Notes: generated by a model not told the origin, from the letters alone. A DNA stretch of 64,000 nt from Luteolibacter sp. LG18 (GCF_036322585.1 NZ_AP024600.1:2604001-2668000), one strand, 5' to 3'. Numbered from the stretch's first letter, positions 52,442 through 60,865 are shown. Program-made: numbers and translations.

Positions 52442-53644
52442 ATGTTCCGTTCTTTGCTTTTCCTCTCGTTGTCCGCCGGTCTTGTCCACGCGGAAGCTCC
52501 GCCCCGTCCCCTTGTTCCCATCATGGGCTGGAGCAGTTGGAACCATTTCCGCGTGAAGATCGATGAAACGATCATCCGCGGCCAGGCCGATGCCATGGCG
52601 GCCAACGGGATGAAGGAGGTCGGCTACCGGTTCGTGAACATCGACGATGGCTTCTTCGGTGGCCGCGATGCGAAAGGAAACCTCCTCTACGACGACGGCA
52701 AGTTCCCGTCCGGCATGAAGGATCTCGCCACCTACATCCACGGCAAGGGACTGAAGGCGGGCATCTATTCCGACGTCGGCGCGGACACCTGTGGCTCGCA
52801 GTATGACAAGGACCAGAAGGGATTCGGATCGGGGCTCTTCGGCCACGAGGAGCAGGACCTCAAGCTCATGCTGAAGGACTGGGGCTTCGATTTCATCAAG
52901 ATCGACTGGTGCGGCGGCCGGAAGCAGAAGCTCAAGGAACAGGAGAGCTACACGAAACTCTCGAAAACCATCCGCTCCATCCGTCCGGACGTCGTCTACA
53001 ACGTTTGCCGCTGGCAGTATCCCGGCGATTGGGTGAAGGACGTCGCGGACTCCTGGCGCATTTCCTCGGACATCAACGCGCGCTTCGATTCCATCATGGC
53101 CATCGTGGACAAGTGCGAGCCGCTTTGGCCCCACTCGGGTCCCGGCCACTTCAATGACATGGACATGCTCCAGGTCGGCCGCGGCATGAAGCCGGAGGAA
53201 GACCGCGCCCATTTCACGATGTGGTGCATCATGGATTCGCCGCTGCTCGCCGGGAACGACCTCCGGAGCATGTCGAAGGAAACGCTGGAGATCCTCACCA
53301 ACAAGGAAGTCATTGCCCTGAACCAGGACCCGCTCGCGTACCAAGCGCGCCGCTTGCGGGACGATGGCGATCTGGAGTTCTGGGCGAAACCGCTCGGTAA
53401 GATTGATGGCGGAGATGTCGCCGTGGTGCTTCTCAACCGCTCGGACAAATCCGCGGACATCGCCTTCGATCTCTCTGCCGCCGGGATCGATCCCGCTGCC
53501 GGCTACGCCCTCCGCGATCTTTGGAAACACGAGACTCAAACCGGCCTCAAGGACGCCACCCTCCGGCGCGAGGTCCCTGCCCACGGCGTGGTCGCGCTCC
53601 GCATCAAAGGCAAGCCAGCCGCGGCAAATCCCTTCGCGAAGTAG
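52442..53644 (+). CDS. Secreted alpha-galactosidase, GH27
   Basis: 400 residues from the ATG at 52442; the longer frame lacks a signal, while here MFRSLLFLSLSAGLVHAEAP is a good one. The TIM-barrel opens MGWSSWNHFR, with YRFVNIDDGFFGG and the nucleophile Asp in FDFIKIDWCGG; the acid/base Asp is in DSWRISSDIN. GH27 enzymes remove terminal alpha-galactose, often from galactomannan or galacto-oligosaccharides. Exported, so it fits a polysaccharide-degrading lifestyle, like the PL8 protein and the six-hairpin glycosidase. Confidence 0.92.
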   Translation: MFRSLLFLSLSAGLVHAEAPPRPLVPIMGWSSWNHFRVKIDETIIRGQADAMAANGMKEVGYRFVNIDDGFFGGRDAKGNLLYDDGKFPSGMKDLATYIHGKGLKAGIYSDVGADTCGSQYDKDQKGFGSGLFGHEEQDLKLMLKDWGFDFIKIDWCGGRKQKLKEQESYTKLSKTIRSIRPDVVYNVCRWQYPGDWVKDVADSWRISSDINARFDSIMAIVDKCEPLWPHSGPGHFNDMDMLQVGRGMKPEEDRAHFTMWCIMDSPLLAGNDLRSMSKETLEILTNKEVIALNQDPLAYQARRLRDDGDLEFWAKPLGKIDGGDVAVVLLNRSDKSADIAFDLSAAGIDPAAGYALRDLWKHETQTGLKDATLRREVPAHGVVALRIKGKPAAANPFAK

Positions 53645-53664
53645 GAAAGGGGGGCTCTTTTTTC

Positions 53665-53773
53665 GTAGCGCGAAGCTTGGCTTCGCGTGCGGGTTGCGGA
53701 TCGTTGCGGAAAACGGGTGCCCGCGATTCTCTTCGTGGCTCTCTCCAGCACGCGAAGCCAAGCTTCGCGCTAC
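53665..53773. repeat. REP-like inverted pair (family A2), GTAG heads outward
   Basis: GTAG + CGCGAAGC-TTG-GCTTCGCG at 53665-53687, and a perfect reverse complement (25 bp including the flanking TG/CA) at 53749-53773. Same plan as the pair at 1455-1588 with a different stem. Located between convergent genes. Confidence 0.85.
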
Positions 53774-53778
53774 TTTGC

Positions 53779-54165
53779 TCAGACCTCGTAGAGCTCCAGC
53801 GGCAGCCCGTCCGGATCGGCGAAGAACGTGAACCGTTTCCCGGTCAGCGGATCGATCCGGATATCCTCCACGGCCAGGTCCTTCGATTCCAGCTCGGCCT
53901 TCACTCCCGCCACATCCGGCGTCGCGAACGCCAGATGCCGCAGACCCAGCGCCTCCGGAAACGAAGGCCGCGGCGGCGCTCCCGGCATCGAGAACAACTC
54001 GATCCGGGTTCCGTCCGGCAACCGCAGGTCCAGCTTGTAGGAGTTTCGTGCCTCCCGGTAGCTCTCCTCGATCACCTCGAACCCGAGCAGCTCCGTGTAG
54101 AACGCCTTCGAACGCGGATAGTCCGAGCAAATGATCGCGACATGGTGTTGGCCGGTGAGGTTCAT
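53779..54165 (-). CDS. VOC (glyoxalase/bleomycin-resistance) family protein
   Basis: 128 residues, two beta-alpha-beta-beta-beta repeats (GQHHVAIICSDYPRSKAFYT and LRHLAFATPDVAGVKAELE). Metal ligands of the family are plausible at His8, Glu56, His77 and Glu125 (LELYEV). It resembles YaeR/lactoylglutathione-lyase-like proteins, but the substrate is open. It is followed by the REP-like pair. Confidence 0.88.
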   Translation of the reverse strand: MNLTGQHHVAIICSDYPRSKAFYTELLGFEVIEESYREARNSYKLDLRLPDGTRIELFSMPGAPPRPSFPEALGLRHLAFATPDVAGVKAELESKDLAVEDIRIDPLTGKRFTFFADPDGLPLELYEV

Positions 54166-54204
54166 CCGTCGCTCTTCTCTTTCTGGATTCTGGGCTCTTG
54201 AGTC

Positions 54205-55839
54205 TTATACGCACACCGGACACTCGTTGATCTTCTTGAAGAAGTCGTTGCCCTTGTTGTCCACCAGGATGAAGGCCGGGAAGTTCTCCACGGTGATCTT
54301 CCACACCGCTTCCATGCCGAGCTCCGGCCAGGCGACGACTTCCTGGGACTTGATGTGGTCGCGAGCCAGTAGCGCGGCGGGGCCACCGGCGGAGCCGAGG
54401 TAGAAGCCGCCGTGGGCCTTGCAGGCGTCGGTCACCGCCTGTGAGCGGTTGCCCTTCGCCAGCATCACCATCGAGCCGCCGTGGCTCTGGAACAGGTCGA
54501 CGTAGGAATCCATGCGGCCCGCGGTGGTCGGGCCGAAGGACCCGGAGGCCATGCCCGCCGGCGTCTTCGCCGGGCCGGCGTAGTAGACCGGGTACTGCTT
54601 GAAGTAATCCGGCAGGTCGCCGTTCGCTTCGAGATACTCCTTCAGCTTCGCGTGCGCGATGTCGCGGGCGACGATGATGGTGCCGGTGAGCGAGACGGCG
54701 GTGGTGACCGGGTATTTCGAAAGGGTGGCCAGCGTTTCCGGCATGCCCTTGTCGAGGTCGATCGGCACGCCGGTGAACTTCCAGTCGCGGTATTTCTCCG
54801 GAATGAAGCGGCCGGGATCCTTCTCCAGCTTTTCGAGGAAGATGCCGTCCTTGGTAATCTTCGCCTTGGCCTGGCGGTCGGCGGAGCAGGACACGCCGAT
54901 GCCCACCGGGCAGGACGCGCCGTGGCGCGGCAGGCGGATCACCCGCACGTCGAGCGCGAAGTACTTGCCGCCGAACTGCGCGCCGATGCCGATCTCACGC
55001 GCGGCGGCGAGGAGTTCCTTCTCCAGCTCCAGATCGCGGAACGCCTGGCCGTGCTCGTTGCCGGAGGTCGGCAGGGCATCGAGGTAGCGGGTGGACGCCA
55101 GCTTCACGTTCTTCAGGCAGGCCTCGGCCGAGGTGCCGCCGATCACGAACGCGAGGTGGTACGGCGGGCAGGCCGCGGTGCCGAGCGAGCGCATCTTCTC
55201 GATGCAGAATTCCTTCAGCCGCTTCGGGTTCAGCAGCGCCTTCGTCTCCTGGTAGAGGAAGGTCTTGTTGGCGGAGCCGCCGCCCTTCGAGACGAACATG
55301 AACTTGTAGGCGTCGCCCTCGGCCGCGTAGAGGTCGATCTGCGCCGGCAGGTTGGTCTTGGTGTTGACCTCGTCGTACATGTTTAGCGGAGCGGTCTGCG
55401 AGTAGCGCAGGTTCTCCTCGGTGTAGGTCCTGTGGATGCCCTTCGAGAGCCACTCGGCGTCGTCCACACCGGTCCACACCTGCTGGCCCTTCTTGCCGAT
55501 CACCGTGGCGGTGCCGGTGTCCTGGCAGGCGGGGAGGATGCCCTTGGCGGCGATCTCCGCGTTTTTCAGGAGCATCAGCGCCACCATCCGGTCGTTCTCG
55601 GTGGCCTCCGGGTCATCCAGGATGGCGGCCACTTGGGCGAGGTGGGAGGCACGCAGCGTGAAGTTGATCGCCTTCATCGCCTCGTTGGCCAGCAACGCCA
55701 GCCCCTCCGGCTCCACCTTCAGCACCGGCTTGCCCTCGAACTCCGAGACCGAAACGTGCTCGGAGGAGATCTTCTCATACTCGGTGGCGTCCGGCCCCAG
55801 CGGGAAGGGGTCCTGGTAGTGGAATGCTTTCTCGGCCAT
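54205..55839 (-). CDS. fumA: Class I fumarate hydratase (iron-sulfur)
   Basis: 544 residues. It interconverts fumarate and malate in the TCA cycle. Cluster-binding Cys residues are seen in [13 protein letters not shown] (about 103), ACPPYHLAF (about 222) and [14 protein letters not shown] (about 314); the phrase [13 protein letters not shown] is conserved. The order and wording (FHYQ.PFPL...[14 protein letters not shown]) follow E. coli FumA from memory. Single gene, same direction as the VOC gene but with a 39-bp gap. Confidence 0.97.
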   Translation of the reverse strand: MAEKAFHYQDPFPLGPDATEYEKISSEHVSVSEFEGKPVLKVEPEGLALLANEAMKAINFTLRASHLAQVAAILDDPEATENDRMVALMLLKNAEIAAKGILPACQDTGTATVIGKKGQQVWTGVDDAEWLSKGIHRTYTEENLRYSQTAPLNMYDEVNTKTNLPAQIDLYAAEGDAYKFMFVSKGGGSANKTFLYQETKALLNPKRLKEFCIEKMRSLGTAACPPYHLAFVIGGTSAEACLKNVKLASTRYLDALPTSGNEHGQAFRDLELEKELLAAAREIGIGAQFGGKYFALDVRVIRLPRHGASCPVGIGVSCSADRQAKAKITKDGIFLEKLEKDPGRFIPEKYRDWKFTGVPIDLDKGMPETLATLSKYPVTTAVSLTGTIIVARDIAHAKLKEYLEANGDLPDYFKQYPVYYAGPAKTPAGMASGSFGPTTAGRMDSYVDLFQSHGGSMVMLAKGNRSQAVTDACKAHGGFYLGSAGGPAALLARDHIKSQEVVAWPELGMEAVWKITVENFPAFILVDNKGNDFFKKINECPVCV

Positions 55840-55898
55840 GGTTGCTGGCCAAGGAGGTAGAGGGGAACGGGCGGGGCGTGAAGGGAGAAGTGCGGCAA

Positions 55899-56074
55899 GT
55901 AGCGCTGGGCTTGGCCCGGCGTGTTGGGAAGGTTCGCGAAGTCGCTCCGAGATTCAGTCCGCCATCAAGTGGCCGGTAGTCAGCAAAGAGGGAAAAGAGC
56001 CCGTCGCGGGTTCCCTTCTCTTTTCTGATCACTGCTGACTTGGCACTTCGCCCCAAGTTGGAAACTTGTGCTAC
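55899..56074. repeat. REP-like inverted pair (families A/A2), heads outward
   Basis: Plus copy 55899-55921: GTAG + CGCTGGGC-TTG-GCCCGGCG (one G-T pair). Minus copy 56051-56074: GTAGCACAAGTTTCC plus AACTTGGGG, a cousin of the 1455 repeat. The TAG at 56071-56073 is the stop codon of the next gene. Between them a long imperfect hairpin starts AGTCAGCA (about 55977) and ends TGCTGACT (about 56040). No gene in 55840-56070. Confidence 0.75.
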
Positions 56075-56568
56075 GCCTTCGTCAGCCGCGCCGGCCCCTG
56101 GGAAGGGGAGGGGATGTGCAGCATCTGCTCGAAGTCGCCCTTCTCGCAACAGCGCACGAAGCTCTCCGTGTAGCTCTTCAGCTTGTCCCAGCCCTCGCGG
56201 ATGTCGGAGGCTTCTTCCCCCGTGATCGAGTGGTCGACCGCCGCGGTCGAGATCCGGCTCAGCAGTTCGGAGAACTGGCCGATGATCTCCTGGGTGGCGG
56301 GCAGGATGCCCTTGTTGAAGTGCTTGCCGTCCGGATTCGGTACGAAATAGCCGCCGACCTGCTGGCACAGCCAGCCGATGATCCGCTCGTCGCCGCTCAG
56401 CTCGATCACCTTCAGCAGGCGGTCGAGCGGGTTGCGGCTGCCGGAGCCGTCCTCGGACTGCTTCTCGGCCCACTTGTAAACCAACGAAAGCGAGATCCCC
56501 AGCTCCGAAGCGACCGCTTTCGGGCTCGTTTTCTGAAACGCTTGTCTCAACACCTCGTGGCTTTCCAT
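56071..56568 (-). CDS. Small DNA-binding protein, uncharacterised
   Basis: 165 residues. The N-terminal HTH (SPKAVASELGISLSLVYKWA) looks like a Cro/CII-type reader. A conserved-looking middle (LDRLLKVIELSGDERIIGWL) and helical C-terminus (YTESFVRCCEKGDFEQML) follow. I recall similar proteins in Verrucomicrobia but cannot name a function. Two adjacent Cys (RCC) could bind metal. The stop is part of the REP-like head; the upstream neighbour is dusB-like, 55 bp away on the same strand. Confidence 0.75.
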   Translation of the reverse strand: MESHEVLRQAFQKTSPKAVASELGISLSLVYKWAEKQSEDGSGSRNPLDRLLKVIELSGDERIIGWLCQQVGGYFVPNPDGKHFNKGILPATQEIIGQFSELLSRISTAAVDHSITGEEASDIREGWDKLKSYTESFVRCCEKGDFEQMLHIPSPSQGPARLTKA

Positions 56569-56623
56569 GGGCGGCAGACTAACAGGTTCGAACGGGATGA
56601 AAAGCCGGAGTTATGATCCCCGG

Positions 56624-57634
56624 TCATTCCTCCGGGAGGTCCTCATGACCGGCGTGCGCCTGAGCGATCGAAAATTCCGCCAGCTCCTCCACCTGGGTGA
56701 CGCTCGTCACCTGGCAGAGCCGCTGCCGCAGCTCCTTCGCGCCCGGGAACCCCTTGCAGTAGGCCATCAGGCGGGAGCGCATGCCGATCAGCGTCTGGCG
56801 CTCGTCGCCATTCTTTCCGCCCGCCACCACCAGGCGGCAGTGGCGAAGGATCAGTTCCCAGCGTTCCTCCACTGGCGGCGGTTCGAGGATGCCACCGGTT
56901 TCAATGTAGTGCTTCGCCTGGCGGAAGACCCACGGGTTCTGCATCGCCGCCCGGCCGATCATCACCCCGGAAACCGCGGTCTCCCGCTTGCGGCGGGCCA
57001 CGTCCTCGCCATTCGAAATGTCCCCGTTGCCGATCACCTGCACCGGCACGGCGCGCGCCACGGCGTCGATCGTGTTCCAGCAGGCTTCGCCGGTGTAACC
57101 TTGGGCGCGGGTCCGGCCATGCACCGCGATCGCCTGCATGCCGCAGTCGACCAGGATCTTGCCGACCTCGACGGCGTTGACGGTCTTTTCGTCCCAGCCG
57201 ATGCGGATCTTGGCGGTCACCGGCACCTGGTCGCCCACCGCCTTCGCCACCCCGGTGGCCACCGAGGTGAGCAGCGGGCAGTCCTTGAGCAGCGAGGAGC
57301 CGCCGTTGCGGGCCACCACTTTGTTCACCGGGCAGCCGAAGTTGATGTCGATGAAGTCCGGCCGCTTCCAGTCGATGATCTTCTTGGCGGCCTCGCCCAT
57401 GCGCTCGCCATCGGCCCCGAAGAGCTGCACGCCCACCGGCCGCTGCTCGTCGCTGAACTCGGTGTATTTCCGCGTTCGATCGTCGCGCTGGAGGATGCCC
57501 TCCGCCGAAACGAACTCCGTGACCATCACGTCAGCACCCAGTTCCTTGCAGATCTGCCGGAACACCACGTCCGTCACCCCGGCCATCGGCGCGAGGTAGA
57601 GCGGAAACTTGCCATCTGAAAACCACGGAAGCAC
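56624..57634 (-). CDS. dusB: tRNA-dihydrouridine synthase
   Basis: 336 residues, the DusB/Dus family length. It reduces uridines in the tRNA D-loop using FMN and NADPH. FMN- and tRNA-binding motifs: LAPMAGVTDVVFR at the start, NFGCPVNKVVARNGGSSLL with the catalytic Cys101, AKIRIGWDEKTVN, and HGRTRAQGYTG. GNGDISNGEDV and GVMIGRAAMQNPW complete the barrel. It is divergent from the dehydrogenase gene; the two share a 116-bp region. Confidence 0.95.
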   Translation of the reverse strand: MLPWFSDGKFPLYLAPMAGVTDVVFRQICKELGADVMVTEFVSAEGILQRDDRTRKYTEFSDEQRPVGVQLFGADGERMGEAAKKIIDWKRPDFIDINFGCPVNKVVARNGGSSLLKDCPLLTSVATGVAKAVGDQVPVTAKIRIGWDEKTVNAVEVGKILVDCGMQAIAVHGRTRAQGYTGEACWNTIDAVARAVPVQVIGNGDISNGEDVARRKRETAVSGVMIGRAAMQNPWVFRQAKHYIETGGILEPPPVEERWELILRHCRLVVAGGKNGDERQTLIGMRSRLMAYCKGFPGAKELRQRLCQVTSVTQVEELAEFSIAQAHAGHEDLPEE

Positions 57635-57750
57635 GCGGCACCCATACGGCGTAAATCCCGGAAGCTGAACCCCCGAATCCGGGAAAATTTTGATGAATGC
57701 AATTTTTTGCGCTTCACACCCGCAGCGGGTTGCTTAGTGAAGTGGCCACC

Positions 57751-58710
57751 ATGCGAGTCCTCCTGACCACCTGCAGTTTCCAAGACACTCCCGGTCCCCA
57801 CCACGCCCTCCTTGAGTCGCAGGGCTGGGAAATCGTCCGCGAGCGCGGCCCGCTCTCCGAGGCCCGCATGCTGGAGCTGGCCGGCGACTTCGATGCCTTC
57901 CTCTGCGGCGATGACGACATCACCCGCGCCGTGCTGGACAAGTCTCTGCCGCGCCTCCGCGTGATCTCGAAATACGGCATCGGTTTGGACAAGATCGACG
58001 TCGCCTCCACCAAGGAGCTCCAGATCCCGCTGCTCTTCACCCCCGGGGTGAACCACGACACCGTGGCCGAGCACACCTTCGCCCTGCTGCTGGCCATCAC
58101 CAAGAACCTCATTTTCAGCGTCGATGCCACCCGGGCCGGCCGTTGGGACCGCAAGACCGGCAACGAACTGTATGCCAAGCGCATCGGCCTGATCGGCCTC
58201 GGTCGCATCGGCCAGGAAGTGGCGAAGCGGGCCGTCGCCTTCGGCATGGAAGTCCACGGCTTCGGCAACTACTGGCCGGATGACATCGCCGCCCAATACG
58301 GCATCAAGCGCCACGAGACCCTGGATTCCCTCTTTGCCTCGGTGGACATCATCAGCCCGCACACCAAGCTGGGTCCGGACACCCACCACTGCGTGAGCGC
58401 GGAGCGCATCGCGCTCATGCCGGACGGCGGCTGGATTCTCAATACCGGCCGCGGTGAACTGGTGGACGCCGCCGCCGTGATCGCCGCGCTCGATTCCGGC
58501 AAGCTCGCCGGCTACGCCACCGACGTCCTCGACCAAGAGCCCCCGCCAGCCGATCACCCGCTGCTGCATCACCCGAAGGTGATCGTTACGCCGCACATCG
58601 GCTCCCGCACGTTCGAAAGCGTGCCGCGCCAGGCGATGAAATCGCTGGTCAACCTGGTCAATGCCCTGGCCGGGGAAGGCGAGATCGCCTGTGCCAACGG
58701 CGTGATTTGA
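57751..58710 (+). CDS. D-isomer-specific 2-hydroxyacid dehydrogenase (SerA-like)
   Basis: 319 residues from the ATG at 57751; upstream frame to 57697 has no conserved residues. The NAD-binding Rossmann motif is LIGLGRIGQEVAKRAV (about 146-161). Catalytic Arg, Glu and His are in NTGRGELVD, DVLDQEPPP and TPHIGSRT. Length without the ACT domain suggests the short phosphoglycerate or hydroxyacid dehydrogenase type; the substrate may be 3-phosphoglycerate or another 2-hydroxyacid. Cytosolic. No serine genes beside it. Confidence 0.9.
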   Translation: MRVLLTTCSFQDTPGPHHALLESQGWEIVRERGPLSEARMLELAGDFDAFLCGDDDITRAVLDKSLPRLRVISKYGIGLDKIDVASTKELQIPLLFTPGVNHDTVAEHTFALLLAITKNLIFSVDATRAGRWDRKTGNELYAKRIGLIGLGRIGQEVAKRAVAFGMEVHGFGNYWPDDIAAQYGIKRHETLDSLFASVDIISPHTKLGPDTHHCVSAERIALMPDGGWILNTGRGELVDAAAVIAALDSGKLAGYATDVLDQEPPPADHPLLHHPKVIVTPHIGSRTFESVPRQAMKSLVNLVNALAGEGEIACANGVI

Positions 58711-58718
58711 CCGACCCG

Positions 58719-58901
58719 TCAGGGGGCGATCCGCTTTTCCAGCTCGGCGACCCGTTGATTGAGGTCGCCGATGCAGTGGAACAGGCCGCGGATGACGTTG
58801 AGGAGTCGATCAGCTCCTTCGGCACCCAGGGCGGCCAGTTCTTGCTCCAGAACTGGAGACAGCGGTGGAAGATCCAAACCTTCGATACGGGATTCGGTCA
58901 T
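58719..58901 (-). CDS. Small protein with C-terminal coiled coil
   Basis: 60 residues from the ATG at 58901 (MTESRIEGLDLPPLSPVL). The C-terminal half (GLFHCIGDLNQRVAELEKR) has heptads. No known motif. A clear promoter (TATAAT at 58949-58954 minus) lies about 40 bp upstream, which favours a real gene; an in-frame ATG 39 bp earlier overlaps the predicted transcript start. Function unknown. Confidence 0.7.
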   Translation of the reverse strand: MTESRIEGLDLPPLSPVLEQELAALGAEGADRLLNVIRGLFHCIGDLNQRVAELEKRIAP

Positions 58902-58948
58902 GGTGAAGTTGGGGGAGTTCACCTTTTCTTTACAATTCAAGGCAGGTC

Positions 58949-58979
58949 ATTATAAAGTACAAAATCGGCCATATTGCAA
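58949..58979 (-). promoter_or_regulatory. Promoter of the small coiled-coil gene
   Basis: Minus strand: TTGCAA (58974-58979), 19-bp spacer, perfect TATAAT (58949-58954). Low local GC. Confidence 0.6.
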
Positions 58980-59016
58980 ATTGCATTATCTGCTGATATA
59001 ACTCTATCGGGATGCA

Positions 59017-59051
59017 AAAAGCCTCCGACCGGATCTCCGGCGGAGGCTTTT
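59017..59051. terminator. Bidirectional intrinsic terminator
   Basis: AAAAGCCTCCG-a-CCGG at 59017-59032 pairs with its complement at 59036-59050 (one mismatch), with A/T runs on both sides. It ends rlpA on minus and shields the small coiled-coil gene. Confidence 0.85.
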
Positions 59052-59090
59052 GAAGTTTTGGGAAGGGGGTGGGTTGTCGACGAGGATCGC

Positions 59091-59522
59091 TCAGGACTCC
59101 TTTTTGCCGAGAACTTCGAGCTTCACGGAAGTGACACCACGCGCCGCGAATCCGAGGCGCTCGGCGACACCGAGGGTCACGTCGATCACCCGGCCGCGCA
59201 CGAATGGGCCGCGGTCGATGATCGTCACGATCTCGGATTTTCCGTTGTTCATATTGACCACACGCACTTTGCTGCCAAGCGGCAGGGTCTTGTGAGCGGC
59301 AGTAGCTGCCGAATTGGTCAGACGTTCACCGCTGGCGGTACGGGTGCCGCCGTTGGTTTTAACCGAGTACCACGAAGCCTGGCCGTGTTGGATCGCAGCG
59401 ATCTTCCACGTGTCAGGGGCGTCGGTACCCGACGAGGCAGTGCTGGTGGTAGCACAGCTCGGGAGTGTAATGACTCCGGCGATTGCCAGGGCCACGGACT
59501 TGTATTTCCGGGTCATGTTCAT
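59091..59522 (-). CDS. rlpA: RlpA-like septal lytic transglycosylase (lipoprotein)
   Basis: 143 residues. The signal peptide ends in a lipobox LPSC (about 20-23), so it is an outer- or inner-membrane lipoprotein. The double-psi beta-barrel contains GQASWYSVKTNGGTRTASGE and SKVRVVNMNNGKSEIVTII, then DRGPFVRGRVIDVTLGVAE, matching RlpA. RlpA cuts peptide-free (denuded) glycan strands at the septum. It lacks the SPOR domain seen in some homologues. A long hairpin in its leader probably hides the ribosome binding site. Confidence 0.92.
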   Translation of the reverse strand: MNMTRKYKSVALAIAGVITLPSCATTSTASSGTDAPDTWKIAAIQHGQASWYSVKTNGGTRTASGERLTNSAATAAHKTLPLGSKVRVVNMNNGKSEIVTIIDRGPFVRGRVIDVTLGVAERLGFAARGVTSVKLEVLGKKES

Positions 59523-59527
59523 CGTCA

Positions 59528-59593
59528 GTAGGTCCCTTGCGGGGCGGCCTACCTACGGGCTAGCCGTTAGCCCCGGCAAGGGAAAAAGCCTAC
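59528..59593 (-). promoter_or_regulatory. Large structured 5' leader of rlpA, candidate riboregulator
   Basis: Minus strand: GTAGG (59589-59593) pairs with CCTAC (59528-59532), enclosing TCCCTTGC-c-GGGGC (59570-59583) paired with GCCCCGCAAGGGA (59533-59545), and a loop containing GGCTAGCC. The base is 6 nt before the ATG, and the only SD-like purine tract AAGGGA lies in the stem, so folding would hide it. Loop text GCTAAC and GTAGGTAGGC recalls c-di-AMP (ydaO) riboswitches, which sometimes precede cell-wall hydrolase genes; this resemblance is weak. Confidence 0.5.
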
Positions 59594-59637
59594 GTAACAA
59601 CACGTATTGGCTTGGTTTATCAAGGGTTTGCGATGTT

Positions 59638-59643
59638 TATAGT
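59638..59643 (+). promoter_or_regulatory. Possible -10 element
   Basis: TATAGT 53 bp before the ATG at 59696; no good -35. Supports the shorter start. Confidence 0.35.
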
Positions 59644-59695
59644 AAGGAATTCCGTAGTATTTTCTCGCCCGTTTGGCCTCCGTTTTGCTATCTTG

Positions 59696-60376
59696 ATGGG
59701 TATGAGGGGATCATGGATGCCTTCGAGCAGGGACCGCTTCCGGGCGGCCGATTTCACCTTCCTCAGTGACGTGCTGGCCCCCATCGACGGGCGCTGCCAC
59801 CTGAGCCGTCTCTGGGATGATCCGCAGGCCCTGCGGGAAATGCTGGATCTCAAGGAGGTCTTCCGCGCGGTGCTCGATTCGCCCTCCGCGCTCCAGGTGT
59901 CCGCCCCGTTCTATTTCTACGTGCTGGTGCGGCATGTGTTCCTGCAGGCCGGCCTGACGGATGCCGATCTGGCGGACTATGTGGCCGGGGTGCTGGCCGA
60001 GCGGGTCTTGGCCGAGCCGGGCGATTCGCTGCGGGATGTCGCACGCGGCATCACCCATGCGGCGGATTTCCTCTCGATCTTGGAAACCTCCAGCGGCCGC
60101 CTCCGGTTCCATCTCCAGCTCGCGGCGGGCAACCAGTTCCTGGTGCTCACCGGGATGTATCCGGGCTTCCTCCACCACCGGGCGATGCGGCGCGGGGCTC
60201 CGGACGTCGAGTTCTACGAGGCCTTCGCCTGTCGGGCGTTCCGCGGTGCCGCGGACAATCCGGAGGCACCGGCTAGCACGCCGCGTCATTTGCTCGGCGC
60301 GCTTTCCGAGGTGCTGCCGACGGCCCGCCGTTCGCTCAACCGCATGGCCGAGGAATTCGTGTTCCTCGGGGAGTGA
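59696..60376 (+). CDS. Uncharacterised protein
   Basis: 226 residues from the ATG at 59696; the earlier frame (59612) begins in a likely promoter. No membrane segment or signal. The conserved-looking parts are TFLSDVLAPIDGRCHLSRLW, FYFYVLVRHVFLQAGLTDAD and GNQFLVLTGMYPGFLHHRAM. It may be a verrucomicrobial protein, but I know no function. It is divergent from rlpA and its stop abuts the stop of the next gene. Confidence 0.75.
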   Translation: MGMRGSWMPSSRDRFRAADFTFLSDVLAPIDGRCHLSRLWDDPQALREMLDLKEVFRAVLDSPSALQVSAPFYFYVLVRHVFLQAGLTDADLADYVAGVLAERVLAEPGDSLRDVARGITHAADFLSILETSSGRLRFHLQLAAGNQFLVLTGMYPGFLHHRAMRRGAPDVEFYEAFACRAFRGAADNPEAPASTPRHLLGALSEVLPTARRSLNRMAEEFVFLGE

Positions 60377-60865
60377 TCAGCGTTTGTTCTCCCGCCAGAC
60401 GATCGTCGTCACCTGCCAGCCATCCTTCGTCTTGTTCCAGACGAAGGTCGCCTCGCCGGGGCCGTCGGCCGGGCGGTAGGAATTCAGGTCCACCAGTGCA
60501 TCAAGGGTGGCGGAGACGGTGGCCTGATCGTTGGTGAGGGTGATGGAATTGAATTTCTGGATCGAGAAGCGCGTTTCCTTGGCCATGCCGCAGAGGGCGT
60601 GGAAGCCGGATTCGACGTCCGCACGCCCGAAGCTCCCGCTGGCGTCCGGGGCTTCCGGAACGTCGACCTCCAGCCGCGGTCCGATCAGGCCGGTGAGTTT
60701 CAGCGCGCCGAGCTCCCGGTTCGCTTTGGACGTGCCGGGGGCCAGGGTGAAGACGCCGAGCAGTTCCTTGGTGCGGCGTTTCACGACCTGCTCGGGGGAA
60801 AACCACCAGAACAAGCCACCGGTGAGGGCCAGAAGCAGGACGAGGGGGAGAAGCATTCGGCGCAT
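60377..60865 (-). CDS. Membrane-anchored small protein, NTF2/SnoaL-like by eye
   Basis: 162 residues with an N-terminal transmembrane anchor (MRRMLLPLVLLLALTGGLFW). The soluble part (SPEQVVKRRTKELLGVFTLA..., ATLDALVDLNSYRPADGPGE, FVWNKTKDGWQVTTIVWREN) has the strand pattern of NTF2-like domains. Function unknown. It is upstream of the SulP gene on the same strand (55-bp gap). Confidence 0.7.
   Translation of the reverse strand: MRRMLLPLVLLLALTGGLFWWFSPEQVVKRRTKELLGVFTLAPGTSKANRELGALKLTGLIGPRLEVDVPEAPDASGSFGRADVESGFHALCGMAKETRFSIQKFNSITLTNDQATVSATLDALVDLNSYRPADGPGEATFVWNKTKDGWQVTTIVWRENKR

Noticed and set aside
59528..59593. Calling the rlpA leader a ydaO/c-di-AMP riboswitch outright
   Set aside because: Only short text resemblance; the canonical upstream domain is not evident, so it is left as a candidate structure.
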